Counted from the first letter of the stretch, positions 23,005 to 34,879 are shown. The stretch is 64,000 bases of DNA from Pomphorhynchus laevis (GCA_012934845.2 WNNJ02001809.1:62001-126000); one strand, 5' to 3'. The notes: generated by a model not told the origin, from the letters alone. Made by a program: numbers and translations.

Positions 23005-23190
23005 CACTGGAGCAGCCAGCCTAGTTGATGTAGCGTTGAATCGAGATACGGACGTCCTGAGTCCGAATCCGATCAGCACAAGTGCACGGAGTAAGCAGAT
23101 AATAAGGGTCGAAACGTGAAATGTAGGTCTGGGTTGGCAGCTGATGAGACCCATCCAGAATGATTAGTAGCGTCCTGCTGTATCAAAAAT
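23005..23190 (+). mobile_element. SINE-like unit: tRNA-like head plus hammerhead-like RNA
   Basis: CAGCCTAGTTGA (23017-23028) resembles a tRNA A box and GAGTCCGAATCC (23059-23070) a B box, at tRNA-like spacing. The hammerhead-like RNA of 23106-23179 follows directly. Schistosome Sm-alpha repeats likewise combine a pol III-type promoter with a hammerhead. Only one copy was seen in the window; its ends are uncertain. Confidence 0.55.
23106..23179 (+). ncRNA. Hammerhead-like ribozyme, reordered strands (diverged single copy)
   Basis: Order: GGGTC (23106-23110), GAA (23111-23113), ACGT (23114-23117), linker, TCTGGG (23128-23133), GGCAG (23136-23140), CTGATGA (23141-23147), GACCC (23148-23152), TCCAGA (23154-23159), linker, GCGT (23170-23173), C (23174), CTGCT (23175-23179). 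Each helix differs in sequence from the families at 0.5 and 56 kb but keeps pairing: GGGTC/GACCC, ACGT/GCGT (one wobble), GGCAG/CTGCT (one wobble), TCTGGG/TCCAGA (one wobble). The cleavage triplet is the classical GTC. The linkers (GAAATGTAGG and TGATT..GTAG) are conserved. This is the main source of the covariation evidence. Confidence 0.75.
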
Positions 23191-23863
23191 AGGAACAGAA
23201 CCTGTGATGATTTTAATTATATCTTTAAAAATTTAACATTTTTAATAAATTAAGCCTTTTATTCTTCCGATTGTAACCTCGTCTACAACAATGTTTTCAA
23301 TAATCTCAATAAAAAGTGTCTTATTAAACTCTAAAGGATGAATTTATCCGGAGAGCTTGTTGTGCTGCTATTTAAAAAGCCTACATCAGTATTCTTTTAA
23401 GCTCATTAAAAAGCTAATGAACATACTTGTTATAAACAAATAAACATTATTTTGCAACATTTATCCAACGTCACCTTCCACTGCTTTACTATTTTAAATA
23501 CTTATTAATATTTTTGCTCAAGCAAAATATATTTTTATTGATATTTTTAATTAAAACTAAGTTTTAGATTAAAATAAAGAATTTAAAATATAAATATAAA
23601 AAATTAAACACATTAAATAAATATTAAATTTAAATATTAAATATAATAAAATGTACATTTTCATGTGTTTTTTATTTCAAATCCTCAACATTATTTATGC
23701 GCATGTATAAGATATTCTTATTGAATTTTATCGATTTTTTCTGTATTCAATAAAATATCTTGAATTAATAAATTAATTCAAGATATTTAATTGGCTCATT
23801 TTATTTCATTTTTTAAATTCTATAAATACACATTAAATAAAAGTTATATTGTTGCACGTGCAG

Positions 23864-24363
23864 ATCCCGATAAACACAAGCGATCTGCATTTCAAACCAG
23901 GTCTCTACTCAATACGTATATTCAGCTTTTTCCTGAATGGCTAAGTCGCGTGATTTATCAATTAATTGGTCAAAACAAAACCCAAGCTTCATCAAGCACC
24001 GTAACAAATGAGTCCTTATTCGAAGAAGCCATACTCTCGCAGCAATCAAACAGTAAGAACTCGCACAATTTCTATTGGACTAACAGCCAATATGATTATC
24101 GTTCAATACACTTGTTAATAAATAAATTTTTCAACTTAAATGATACAGAGATCACACTCATTAATCGCGATACAGGTGACATGGTAAAACGCCGGTGCTG
24201 GAAGATTATAGACGAAACACTTACACTTGTTAAAGGTACAACGGTTACTAAGAGTCAACTGATGGTCGTGAAGGGAAAGCTACGCAGACTGCATGCCGCT
24301 GTGGACCTATTCAAAGAAGAACTTAATACAGCCGAAACAAATACCTATAGTACTGTTTTATAA
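23864..24363 (+). CDS. Probable terminal exon, unrecognised product
   Basis: An open frame (from 23791 if read without splicing) ending at 24363. A splice acceptor-like pyrimidine-rich tract and CAG end at 23863, after which the coding character is clear: PDKHKRSAFQTRSLLNTYIQ, FPEWLSRVIYQLIGQNK, a Ser/Thr/Asn-rich stretch, then a charged helical segment ending GKLRRLHAAVDLFKEEL. A phase-1 donor (GATA|GTACAC) near the end of the polycystin frame would join in frame after the last channel helix. This exon could therefore be the cytoplasmic tail of that channel. The link is inference; it may belong to another gene. Confidence 0.5.
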
Positions 24364-24809
24364 GTAACATAATTTACATTGCGAAATATATTTAAAAAGT
24401 ATTCTCTAATCAAAATACGTTTTTAAATATTCTTAAATTGTATTGAAACAACACATTTTTAAAGTATTATTAAACCGTTTTAATCAGATCAGTTACTGCG
24501 TCTACGTAACGAAATCTATAAACCAAATTCCTATTCCTTAAATGCCTTCTGCTTTTATTCCTAATCAATTACTTTTCTAACACACGGCAGAAATTTTACT
24601 AATCAATTTTGAGTACGTTTGTTGCCTTAGATTTTGGTAAAACCCTAGGCGATCAGCTTATCAAAATAAATGAAATATTTATATTTTTCTTATTTTTCTT
24701 GTGTTTATAGGTGTACCAAAATAGAAGGCATCATAAAAAAAGTGCGGCAAATGAAATCTGAATTTTATAGTTTTGGTCGCTACTGCCATCATCAGAAAAC
24801 ATGAAAAAA
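24364..24809. other. No gene seen
   Basis: AT-rich sequence after the terminal exon. GCGTCTACGTAACG near 24499 resembles the motif at PLE 3' ends. Confidence 0.35.
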
Positions 24810-25040
24810 TAATTAAATCAGCTAACTGAGTCTACGTATATTATATTATTTATAAATTAAAAATAATGCTACATAAAATTTAAATAATTATAAATAATAT
24901 ATAAGTATAAATAATAAATAATTATATAATAATTTATATAATTAATTGAAATTTAAAATAAAAATCAATTTTTATAAATTAACTAATAAATATAGGATAT
25001 ATCCGAATAAGGAATAGAGGTCATCATGTTATTTAAATTT
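24810..25040 (-). mobile_element. PLE 3'-end fragment
   Basis: Begins on the plus strand with the AATCAGCTAACTGAGTCTAC block and ends in the AATAGAGGTCATCATG region, as in the PLE at 25.58-26.85 kb. No coding part. Confidence 0.6.
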
Positions 25041-25584
25041 TAACGTCTGATACATAATTGGTTACCACAAATTATCGGAACTCATTGCATGATTCATCGA
25101 CAATTATTAGCAACGAAAATACTGCAGAACGAGAAAAAAAACACAATTACGAGAATTAATGAAAAACGTTATTATTTTTGTCGCTTTTGAAAAATAAAGT
25201 TCTTTAAAAAGTCGATTGTTTTCAAAACTGTGTAATGAGTTGGATTGCCAAATAATGTTTTGCATTTCATACTGATGTGAGATGGTTGTCGCAAGGAAAG
25301 GTTCTAATTTTTTTTGATTTTATTGATGAAATTTAACAGTTTATAATATGAAAAGAAAACTACAGTTTAAGCACTTTATACGATGAAGGTGAATTACAGA
25401 AGATAACATATATGGTTGTCATCTTTTCCATAGTATTGGTGTATGCTGAAGGGTGATGATCCCCATTCCGTTTTAATAGAGACTGAGTTCGATTTCGGTT
25501 ATTGATTGTGCCAGACTTTTACTGCTTTTTTGTATTTATTTTTATTTTGTTGTAATAGAAACTCTTCTTTTCCGTATTGATCAG

Positions 25585-26849
25585 ATCAGATAACTGAGTC
25601 TACGTATTATAAGATTATTTAATATTATAATCAAATAATAATATATTATATAGTATAATATATTATATATTATAATAATATATTATATTAGATTATAAAG
25701 TTAAAATAAAAAATTGAAATTTAAAATAAAAGTTAATTTTTATGAATTGACTAATAAATAACAGACGTTGAATCAGAATAAGGATTAGAGGTCATAAGGA
25801 GGAACTGCTATGCTATCAGGTTCCGACTCCTATTCATTGACCCAACATAGCAAGGGGACATAACGGACATGCGAATGACGTATTTCCTCTGATGAAATTT
25901 GCTTATGTAGTATCCTATTCTTTACAAATTATATGATCTATTATAATTAAGTATATAATATCAATTATATATTATCAATTATTTTTGATATGATCTATTT
26001 TTGATATTTTTTTATATGATCTATTATAATTAAGTATATAATATCAATTATATATTATCAATTATTTTATCCATCCATAAAAATTTTCCGCTAATGATTT
26101 TAAATTTATTTTTAATATTATTGTGTTGATTTATATATTTTACTATTTTCTGTTTGATTGTATTTTTAATATTATTTGATTATTATTTTAATATTATTTT
26201 TAATATTATTTTCTCTGATTAAATTTGATTATTTAGTGTACCTTATTCTTATACAAAACATATTATTTATTATCCATCCATAAAATTTGCCACTAATGAT
26301 TTAAAATTTATTTTTAATATTATTGTGTTGATTTATATATTTTACTATTTTCTGCTTGATGTTATTTTTATAGTAACCTAGTTTAAAATATGTATCTATT
26401 AAATTATTTAAATGATTTTGAAGAAAGCCAATATCATTACATATTGTTGCAATTCTTAAAATTTCATTATTTAATGTATTATATTTTATATTATATGGTA
26501 TGCATGAATGCTCATGCAAAAATATGTTTCTTGTAAATTTAAATATGTCATCTTTACGATATAAATTAATAGTAGTTTTAGTTAATGTTAATTTAATGTT
26601 CATATCTAGATATACACCTTCTTTATCATTAATATTGGTTTTGTTAAGAATAAGGCTTTCTGGATAAATTTGCTCACTAATTGAATAAAAATTATTAGAA
26701 TTAAATACACATATATCATCAATGTATCGAAACATATATTTCATATATTTATATTGTTTAGATTTAGTTTTTACACAGTTATGAACAAATTCATATTCTA
26801 TAAAGCTTAAAAACAAGTCAGCTATAATTGGGCTAATATTACCTCCCAT
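25585..26849 (-). mobile_element. Penelope-like element, 5'-truncated, with its 3' region
   Basis: The minus strand from 26849 encodes the C-terminal half of the PLE RT over 182 open codons: GGNISPIIADLFLSF, MFRYIDDICVF, YLDMNIKL, LYRKDDIFKFTRNIFLHEH and GYYKNNIKQKIVKYINQHN. The 3' region follows downstream. It includes two copies of an AT-rich stretch, a 115-bp segment bounded by inverted GAGGAA/TTCCTC and TGCTATG/CATAGCA arms (about 25798-25900), and a terminal block ending at about 25585. This copy defines the 3' end found elsewhere as solo fragments. Truncation at the 5' side is normal for target-primed insertion. Confidence 0.75.
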
Positions 26850-27860
26850 TGGAACACTTTATATTTTCGGTAGCTAGCACCATCACAAGGAAACATTAAA
26901 AAATAAATATTTTTTGATAATTATTTACTGATATCGGCATCACCAACTGTAGTGATATGAATTTCTAACTATTAGTAATAAAATCATTTATATTTTCAGT
27001 TCCCATGTCGAAAATCAGAAATCCTTCAGTTTAACAAATTAAAAGCTATTTGAAATATCTACTGAGCGTATATGACTTTATTGCAAAAGTATGTTATAAA
27101 ATTTTAAAAATTCTAAGAAAATAATTCCTTAGTTATGCATAATTGGATAATTTTTACGGTATGGAAGAACAAATATCAACTTTTAGGTTAAAAATATACT
27201 GTTTATTGCTATATCAAACATTATTATGTAATCAAATACTTAATATCAAAAATTGTATTAAATAAATTGTGTTATCGATAATTTGCGATAATTCGTTTAA
27301 AGTTTTGAAACATGTACATTTTTTATAATTGTTCAAATGGTAATAATTTTTTATATAATGAAAAATCAATAAAATCTTGACCCGTTCATTAGTCATTCTT
27401 GTTATCCAGTTCCTATCTAAAAATCATTAACACTTAAGTTAATAAATCGTTAGCATTAACTATTGTATCATTAGTTTCTAGCCGCTGTTCCAAAACTCAG
27501 CTAAAATACATTTCTTGTATTTCATATAAAGCAATGTTTTGTGAATATATAAATCTAACATAAAATATATTATTTACAATTATTAAAGATATAAAGATAA
27601 ATTTTATGAATTATTATAAATTGTTTATAATTTATTTACAAACAATTTAAATTATTTATTCAATTTTTAATCCTTTATATTTTTTAAGTTATTAAAAAGT
27701 TGTGAAGTTTTAAATTTTCTATTTTTTATTTATATTTTTAATTATAAAAATAAAAAAGTTGATGAAAGTTGATGAAATTAAAAATTTGATAAAAATTATG
27801 TTCGTTAATGTCCAAAAAGTATAAATATTTATTATTATTATTTATTTATAATATGTATAA
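26850..27860. other. No gene seen
   Basis: AT-rich, stops in every frame, no recognised repeat. Confidence 0.4.
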
Positions 27861-27861
27861 T

Positions 27862-27950
27862 CCTAGTGTAGAACTTTACCTGTCCCGACACCCTGGCCGA
27901 TAGGTACGAATCCCACCTATTAACCATTGCCGGCGAAGTTTCCCGATATT
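27862..27950 (+). mobile_element. SINE body fragment
   Basis: Matches the body of the SINE at 28.05-28.47 kb (ACGAATCCCACCTA, CCATTGCCGGCG, GTTTCCCGAT). The tRNA-like head is missing, as in 5'-truncated SINE copies. Confidence 0.55.
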
Positions 27951-28054
27951 TATTTAAATATATAATTTACGGATTTTAAAATATTTTTAAAGTTTTGTTT
28001 AAATTTTAGAATAATCAAATATTTGATATTAATATTTAATAAAGACCTTCAAGC

Positions 28055-28470
28055 TATTGTCATTACGTCGAAACTCGAACCAGTTGGTCTGTCGCGAAAC
28101 AATGGCAAGATACCGCATGGCACTACGTTGTTACAGTGGGACGCGGGTTGAATCCTGGTGTGGAACTTTATGTGTCCCAACACCATCGCCGCTAGATACG
28201 AATCCCACCTAGTTACCATTGCCGGCGCAGTTTCCCGATGCTTAGATGAAAAGAAAAGGGTCAAATACAGTCGCTTCGACAAGTGCAAGTACGAATTTGC
28301 TTTAATCACAGTCGAAACCCCTAGCGCCTTCGGTCCATCCCCAAAAAAGTTCCTAAAATTTCTAGGAGCAAAGCTGACTCGATACACGGAGGGAAACGGT
28401 CACGCACAAGGCTGATGCAGCGCCTTAGCACTCTCATACAACTGGGCAATGCGGCATGTTTTAAATAAAC
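28055..28470 (+). mobile_element. tRNA-derived SINE
   Basis: A GC-richer island in AT-rich DNA. Its start resembles a tRNA: an A-box-like CCAGTTGG near 28080 and GGGTTGAATCC (28145-28155), a B box short of one base. The body is shared with 27862-27950. The 3' part (about 28400-28460) looks like a LINE-type tail. The open frames here are not coding. Confidence 0.55.
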
Positions 28471-28562
28471 AACTGAACTTAATGTAATAAAAGAGAGCTT
28501 TCCAAGATAAGCTTTATCAAAATCAATCTAAAACAACACAATACAGATTAGTTAATAGAAAA

Positions 28563-29876
28563 TCATATATCATTCTTCTCGCCTTTTTCTATTGAATGTA
28601 GCTCAACTTCGTAGTCGCGTAAATACGAAGGTAGTCGTCTCTGTCGCGTCGGTTTGCAAGTTGTATGATTGTCGTCTAAGCGATTTATATTCTCGGTACA
28701 CTCGTCATTTTGAGAACATGTGTCGATCGAATTTTGCGAATGTACATTGCTGGTATCCCGATAAAAATCGTTGATAGACGCTTCAGGGTTATTTTCGTTT
28801 GTTTCGATGGATCCTTCTCCTTGTGCTAATTTACTATTTGAAACAGTCACGATCTTTCCATCATCTCTAGAGACACGACTATAATAAGGATTGGATGCTA
28901 TCACAATAGCTTCATCAACTTTATTGTCATATTTGCCAGCTCTATCATTCTTCATCCAAACAGATGAATTTGGAATAAGCCAATGTGGCAAATCATTGAT
29001 ATTTATCATTCGACGCTGAAAACCAAACATTCGTTCATGTGGTGTAAAATTGGTACTGGTCGAGAGTAAACTACGAACTGCATTGAGCGCTTGAGGTAAC
29101 ATATCCTGCCAATTTTCTATAGGCAAATTGCACGATTCCAACGAAGCTGTTATAGACGACCAAATGATCCCATTGTATCGTTCGACAAGTCCGTTTCCCT
29201 GTGGATGATAAGCACTCGAATGACTCTGTGCAGTACCATGTGAAAACAAAAATTCTCGTAGTTCGTTTGACATAAAGGATTTTCCACGATCGCTGTGTAT
29301 GTAAGCTGGTGGACCGAACATGCAAAATAGCGACTTCAGACACTTGATTACAGTGGTAGACGACATATCTCTGCAGGGAAATACGAATGGGAACCTTGAA
29401 TATTCATCGATGATACACAAGGCATAAATGTTTTCATTGTTTGAAGGCATAGGACCTTTGAAATCGATATTCAGCCTTTCAAATGGTCTAGTGGCCTTGA
29501 CTAGCTGTCCCATTGCTGCTGGATGATAAAAGCGAGGTTTAAGACGACGGCATATTTTACATTTTCCAACCATCTCGCGAATATCGTCTATTCCATATGA
29601 TAAATTCATCGTTTTAACGTAATGGTGCAAACGGATTATACCGGCATGGCAGAGTTTATCATGTAATTGATACAAATGGGAGACATTAGCATTGCACAAC
29701 ATTGCATTATCTCGTGACAGGGCGTCCGCACATTCATTCTGCGATCCGGGTCTGTAAATAATATCAAAGCGATAAGGTGACAATTCAATCTTCCAACGTG
29801 CAAATTTATCAGCTTTGATTTTGCTGCATTTATGATTTCCAAACATCATGCTAACAGATCTTTGATCTGTTATCAA
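28563..29876 (-). mobile_element. Fossil Ty3/gypsy-like LTR retrotransposon, 3' coding part
   Basis: The minus strand carries the end of an RNase H domain followed by an integrase: an HHCC-type zinc-binding region, a catalytic core with the usual D, D and E positions, and a C-terminal region rich in polar residues. Domain order (RNase H before integrase) is that of Ty3/gypsy kin. Gag, protease and RT are absent, and I could not define LTRs, so the element is an incomplete fossil. The upstream edge abuts the hammerhead repeat array at 29.88 kb. The surviving part is little decayed, suggesting a fairly young insertion. Confidence 0.85.
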
Positions 29877-30299
29877 CCTTAACTATGTCTACTCATTACC
29901 ACTGGGTCGTTTCATCAGTGTGGCCCTGTCGCAACACAACTTCGACAGTACTTGATCCTTAGTAAACATCTATAAGGAATTCACTAAAAGCACGCTCCTC
30001 CACCGGTGACCAGCCTTACATCCGGTATGGTTTGCGTAAGCAGTGGCTTCACATGACAGCACGTGTGCTATCGTTCCTTCCTTCATAATAAACCTGGGCG
30101 CATTAGTAGAATATGTACTTTGTGATAGATCTTGTAATTCTTTAATATAAAGATAATGTATCTTTAAATATAAAAATTATCTTTACAAAAATATAATTTT
30201 TTATAGGTATTCCGTTGGCTTTTTTTATCAATTTACCAAAAGTGCAATGATAGTGTACTATGTAAAAAGGAATTTAAAAACCTTTAATCTTTTTATTAA

Positions 30300-30375
30300 A
30301 CTTGGGTCTTAAAAGACCCAAGTTTCGACCTTAACTATGTCTACTCATTACCACTGGGTCGTTTCATCAGTGTGG
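30300..30375 (-). ncRNA. Hammerhead core, canonical strand order, stem I incomplete
   Basis: Minus strand: CCACA (30375-30371), CTGATGA (30370-30364), an AAC insertion, GACC (30360-30357), a loop of 26 bases, GGTC (30330-30327), GAA (30326-30324), then ACTTGGGTC (30323-30315) pairing perfectly with GACCCAAGT (30308-30300). Stems II and III and both core strands are in place. The 3' half of stem I (expected TGTGG) is not next to the cleavage position, so this copy is probably truncated or uses a partner elsewhere. Confidence 0.55.
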
Positions 30376-31325
30376 CCCTGTCGCAACACAACTTCGACAG
30401 TACTTGATCCTTAGTAAACATCTATAAGGAATTCACCAAAAGCACGCTCCTCCACCGGTGACCAGCCTTACATCCGGTATGGTTTGCGTAAGCAGTGGCT
30501 TCACATGACAGCACGTGTGCTATCGTTCCTTCCTTCATAATAAACCTGGGCGCATTAGTAGAATATGTACTTTGTGATAGATCTTGTAATTCTTTAATAT
30601 AAAGATAATGTATCTTTAAATATATAAATTATCTTTACAAAAGTATAATTTTTTATAGGTATTCCGTTGGCTTTTTTTTATCAATTTACCAAAAGTGCAA
30701 TGATAGTGTACTATGTAAAAAGGAATTTAAAAACCTTTAATCTTTTTATTAAACTTGGGTCTTAAAAGATGAAACGAAACAAAATATTAGTGTACGTAAA
30801 AAGGAATTTAAAAACCTGTAATGCTTTTTAAAAAACTTTATTGTGAAGCTTTAGCCGGGATTAGCCGTATTATCACAGACGCATAGCTACAGTGTGGTCT
30901 CATCAATATGGACCTGTAGCTACACAACTTAGAGAGCACTATGTCTTTAGTAAACCTCAACAAAATTAGCTAAGCACACGCTCCTCCACCGGTTGACCAG
31001 CCTTACATCTTGTATGGTTTGCGTAAGCAGTGGCTTCACAGGACAGCACGTTTTCTGTTGCTCCTTCCTTCATTGATGTACTAAGGTGATTAACAAGCAC
31101 CACATGCTTGTTTAACAGTAGCTAAAGTGCGAGCAAAAGCTCTAGAGCTGATGTTAAAATACGTCAGTCCACATATAGTGGCTATGTGAATACAATTACT
31201 GGTGACGATACAAATACGAAAGAATTGACTTCAATTTTTAGTATTACACACGAACAGGAAAGTTTAAACCTGCATGCTCTTTTAAAAACTTCGTCGTGAA
31301 GGTTTATTCGGAATGCGCCTAAAAA

Positions 31326-31405
31326 CAGACGTCTTGCCCCTAATGGGGTGTTTTGATCTTTTAATTTTTACTCATCATTACAGTGCGGTCTCATCATTAT
31401 GGCCC
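31326..31405 (-). ncRNA. Degenerate hammerhead copy (family C)
   Basis: On the minus strand ATGATGA stands where CTGATGA is expected (31397-31391), followed by GACC, a loop, a degraded GAA strand and a GGGGC...GACGTC^TGTTT end. It is the same layout as 57965-58040 with several core changes. Confidence 0.45.
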
Positions 31406-31429
31406 TGTAGCTACACAGCTTTAATTATA

Positions 31430-32511
31430 TGTAAATATATAATTTATAACAATAAATCTGCCTTTAAGCTATAATAAAATAGGTTATTATAATAGTTTAT
31501 ATTATTAAATAAATTACTATATTTGTTGATAGTATATATGATTATGTATATATTATGTATTATAGTATATATTATGATATAATATTTATTTATATATCAT
31601 AACATTCATTACATATACTATTTTTAACATCTACAATTTAGCAAGGTCTTATAATTATATGCTATAATGCTCGTACTCACATGGACATTGGCACAGATAC
31701 AACAAGTATATTGCTAACATTCGCTAATATTAATAGTAAATGTTGATGGCGTGTTTCTAGATTAAAATTTTTCTCATAGGCATCGCAAACGTTAATCAAA
31801 GTGCTTAATATATTCTTGATAATTATTTATGTAATTGTTAATCAAATGAGTTTTAATAACTTTATGAACATTTAAAATTAAAGGTATTTAAAATTAACTT
31901 TAAATAACTTTAGTATATAAACTAAAAGAGTTTATAAGGATACCTTTGCTCTCCCATTAATTGATGTATGCTCTTGACGGTATGTGAATATGCATCGAAA
32001 AATGCACACTGACAGTGGTCAAATCATTGTCAAACCAGCCAAAGTTAAAGATTGCTAGTTTAAGATGCTGCAGACATCATGAATTCTTTTAGTTTATAAA
32101 ATTATAGTTACTGATAGTGATTTGTAAAATTCGAGAAATTTTAGATTATTTTACGGCATCAATGTATAATTTGCTATATCCAAAAAGCTAATGAAACTAA
32201 AACTATGATTGTCAAATAGCAATTTGTAAAAAAGGAAACTTATCTGCTAAAGATGTATCTAAAAACAATTTTACAAGATTAAGTAGCTAAGCATTTTAAT
32301 CTAAATTTTTAATAATTTGGCATAAATAATTGAATTGTTAGTTCGCTGTTTGAACTAAAGAATTAACTTTTTTAGTTAAAAACCATATACGACACACTAA
32401 ATTTCATGTCATGCAACAAATTGACATTTCAGTAAAGCATTTAGCGAGGAATTTTAAAAATTACATAACCACATTCATTATAACCACTCTTTTGTATACT
32501 AATGGCGTATC
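31430..32511. other. No gene seen
   Basis: AT-rich intergenic DNA; alternating AT tracts at 31.5-31.6 kb. No coding signal. Confidence 0.4.
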
Positions 32512-32805
32512 ATGACCTTCCACGATAATATTTCAAACGGTGCAGAATTTAATCATCAAGCAAAGGGCTTTCGAACAAATAATTTGAAGGGGTATCGAAG
32601 AAAAATGGTAGCCGTGAACAAAGATGAAAATTCAACAGTATGGTCTTCAACATTACCAGTACTATTTATGCTTATTACATTGAGTCTCGCTGTATCACTA
32701 GCAGCTATTGCGATTATCCAAGCACAAAAATTAAGGAGATCACGAAATCGGAGAGTACAGCACAATTCTGACGGATACAACAGTGTATTGAGTCGCGTTA
32801 TTTAG
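32512..32805 (+). CDS. Small single-pass membrane protein, unrecognised
   Basis: A 97-residue open frame. A polar N-terminal part with several basic residues (21-31) is followed by one strong membrane helix (about 47-69, rich in Leu, Ala and Ile). Directly after it comes a very basic stop-transfer stretch (KLRRSRNRR, 73-81) and a short polar tail. The charge pattern suggests the C terminus stays in the cytosol. No family is recognised. A further ATG at 32503 is in another frame. Composition is much less AT-biased than the surroundings, which supports real coding. Confidence 0.6.
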   Translation: MTFHDNISNGAEFNHQAKGFRTNNLKGYRRKMVAVNKDENSTVWSSTLPVLFMLITLSLAVSLAAIAIIQAQKLRRSRNRRVQHNSDGYNSVLSRVI

Positions 32806-33159
32806 TCTCTTTATAATATAACTAGATTTGAAAAACTGAATTTAACATGCATTAGGTTTTTTGTCAAGATACCTTACATTTTATGTATCGGTTAACGACG
32901 AAAATAAAAACTAAATTTCGTTTTTATATTAATACTGATTTTTAAACACTCTTTTTAAAATATATTTTAAGTCTATTGCTGTTAGATCTTTACTATTGTT
33001 ATGCATTGTATAACAATGCATAATCTAATATTATAATTCCTTTAAAGTAAATGATATAAGGAAATAGAAATATTAAAAAAAAGAATTTGTTATATCACCA
33101 AAAATAAATGAATACATGAAAAAGTCAAAACATTCAGTTCAGTTAGCAAACAAAAAATT

Positions 33160-33275
33160 CTTTCACCAATCTTCAGCGCCTTCCCAACTTTTATAGCCTC
33201 AAATCCAAAGGATCTGAGCCCCCCCCAACCGATCCAACACGCCGCCTTCCGATTAAATATTTTTAACGCATCGTC
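33160..33275 (-). mobile_element. LINE family L, 3'-tail fragment
   Basis: Reverse complement resembles the tails at about 8830-8900 and 35700-35780 (GGCGTGTTGG, GGGGCTCAGATCC, TTTGGA). Coding part absent. Confidence 0.55.
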
Positions 33276-33279
33276 AATT

Positions 33280-34860
33280 AATATTAAGCTAATATAAAAT
33301 GCTACAGAACTAAAAATGCGTCACATAACGTTGACCATAACGTTGCTGCGTTTAAAGAAAAAATTATATTTAGTTAGTTAATATTAAGCTTTGCAAATAA
33401 TCTAAAAATAATACTTTACGATAAACTGTAAGTGCGTGCATTCCTCGATAATAACTCATTCAGAATACTTTTTTAATATAAAATATATAGACGTTAAAAT
33501 ATATATTATTTATATATAAACATTTAAGTAAAAAAAGCTCGATGAAGATAACAAAAACAATTTATAAGGTCTTTCTACAGAACATACCTTAAAGACAATT
33601 TATGGTTCTAAGAAACATAATAGCAAAATGCAAATACTATTTCGCAGTATTGAATCATATTAACTACAACTGAAAATAAAAATTAAAGTTTAAATTTAAA
33701 ATTGAAATTTAAAATAAAGGTCATGATAATTTATTTATTTATTTTTCGTGTTTCGACAAAAGTTATAAATTATATATCACAAATTTTATTATTAATACAC
33801 ACTGCGACTTATTGGCTTGGGTAGAAAGTTTGTTAAAATTGTATGTAATAAATTATATTATGAAATATATTTTCTATTATGAAATATGTTTATAATAAAT
33901 GATTAAATTATTAATATATTCAAGTATAATATTCTTTACAATATAATTAATAATTATATTTATTATAATAAATATTAATATTTAAATAACATATTAAAAA
34001 TTATATTTTAAATTTTATGAATAATACCTACTGCGGACTCTCGGCTGTGCGGAAAGCAGTCATTTAAAATTATAACAATCAACTAATATATAATTCAAAT
34101 TTAGCTTTTCAATACATATGTAACTAGTCAGTCTTAGCTAGAACTCATTAGATCTAAAAAGAATCGATAAGATGTAACTGCATTTTGACAAAGATTGTAA
34201 GGTATCTGTAGATGCTAAAGATATCGACGGCTAGGAGTTTAATTGTCAATTGATCAATGTGAAGTTTAAAAGTTGGATACAAATTGTCGGTAAATTTTAT
34301 CGTCAATAGCTGATAAAGATTGATCAATCATGAATTTGGGTATTCGCAACGAGTGGAGCCGAATATATCATAGAAGAAAAACCATGATAACTATCAAAAT
34401 TGATAGAGCAGCATAACTATCTTCGGCTAATAATTAAATGTTATTGTAAATAGAAACGCTCGAAGAGGCCAAAATAAAAATAAAATAAGAATGTTTAGAC
34501 CGAAAATGTTTTGTAACGACGAATTAAAGTATCACTTATTTAAATAATATTTAAAAAAGCATTTTAAATGTCACTTATTTAAAATGGCAACATTTTAAGC
34601 CGTTCCTATGCATTTCAGTGTCAGAAGTTGTAGGGTACAACTGAATCTTGACAATATGTAATAATTTCAGGTTTTCAATCAAGATAAAATAAATTACCTT
34701 TCATCTGTATATAAATGTATTATATCGCGGGTATCTCGTTAAAATAAGAATTTTTATTATGACTTGGAGGTTAAAAGAAATTTAAGAAACAAACGACATA
34801 GTGTTGCTGTATGAAACAATAGGATTTTAATATCTATAAACCGAGTTTTCATAGGCTTGT
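33280..34860. other. No gene seen
   Basis: AT-rich intergenic DNA without recognised repeats or convincing open frames. Confidence 0.4.
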
Positions 34861-34879
34861 AAAAGCGCCCTCGGTCCAT

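Larger units (their letters stand above)
29877..31425 (-). repeat. Hammerhead-bearing tandem array (family C, minus strand)
   Basis: Two nearly identical units of about 452 bp (29877-30328 and 30329-30780) are followed by two diverged, shorter ones (about 30820-31110 and 31130-31425). Shared blocks include CCTTACATCCGGTATGG, GCAGTGGCTTCACA and CTCCTCCACCGG. The family recurs on the plus strand at 53.05, 54.64, 57.41 and 57.95-59.0 kb. Units carry full or partial hammerhead motifs. Confidence 0.85.

Noticed and set aside
25798-25900. CTGATGA-like motif with GAGGAA/TTCCTC arms in PLE 3' ends (also 37.67, 41.57 and 47.04 kb) considered as a hammerhead
   Set aside because: The motif is part of an inverted CATCAGGAGGAA/TTCCTCTGATG palindrome, and no GAA strand pairs in register in several copies.
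28158-28415. 85- and 112-codon frames as genes
   Set aside because: They lie in a tRNA-headed SINE whose truncated copy (27862) does not keep the frame.
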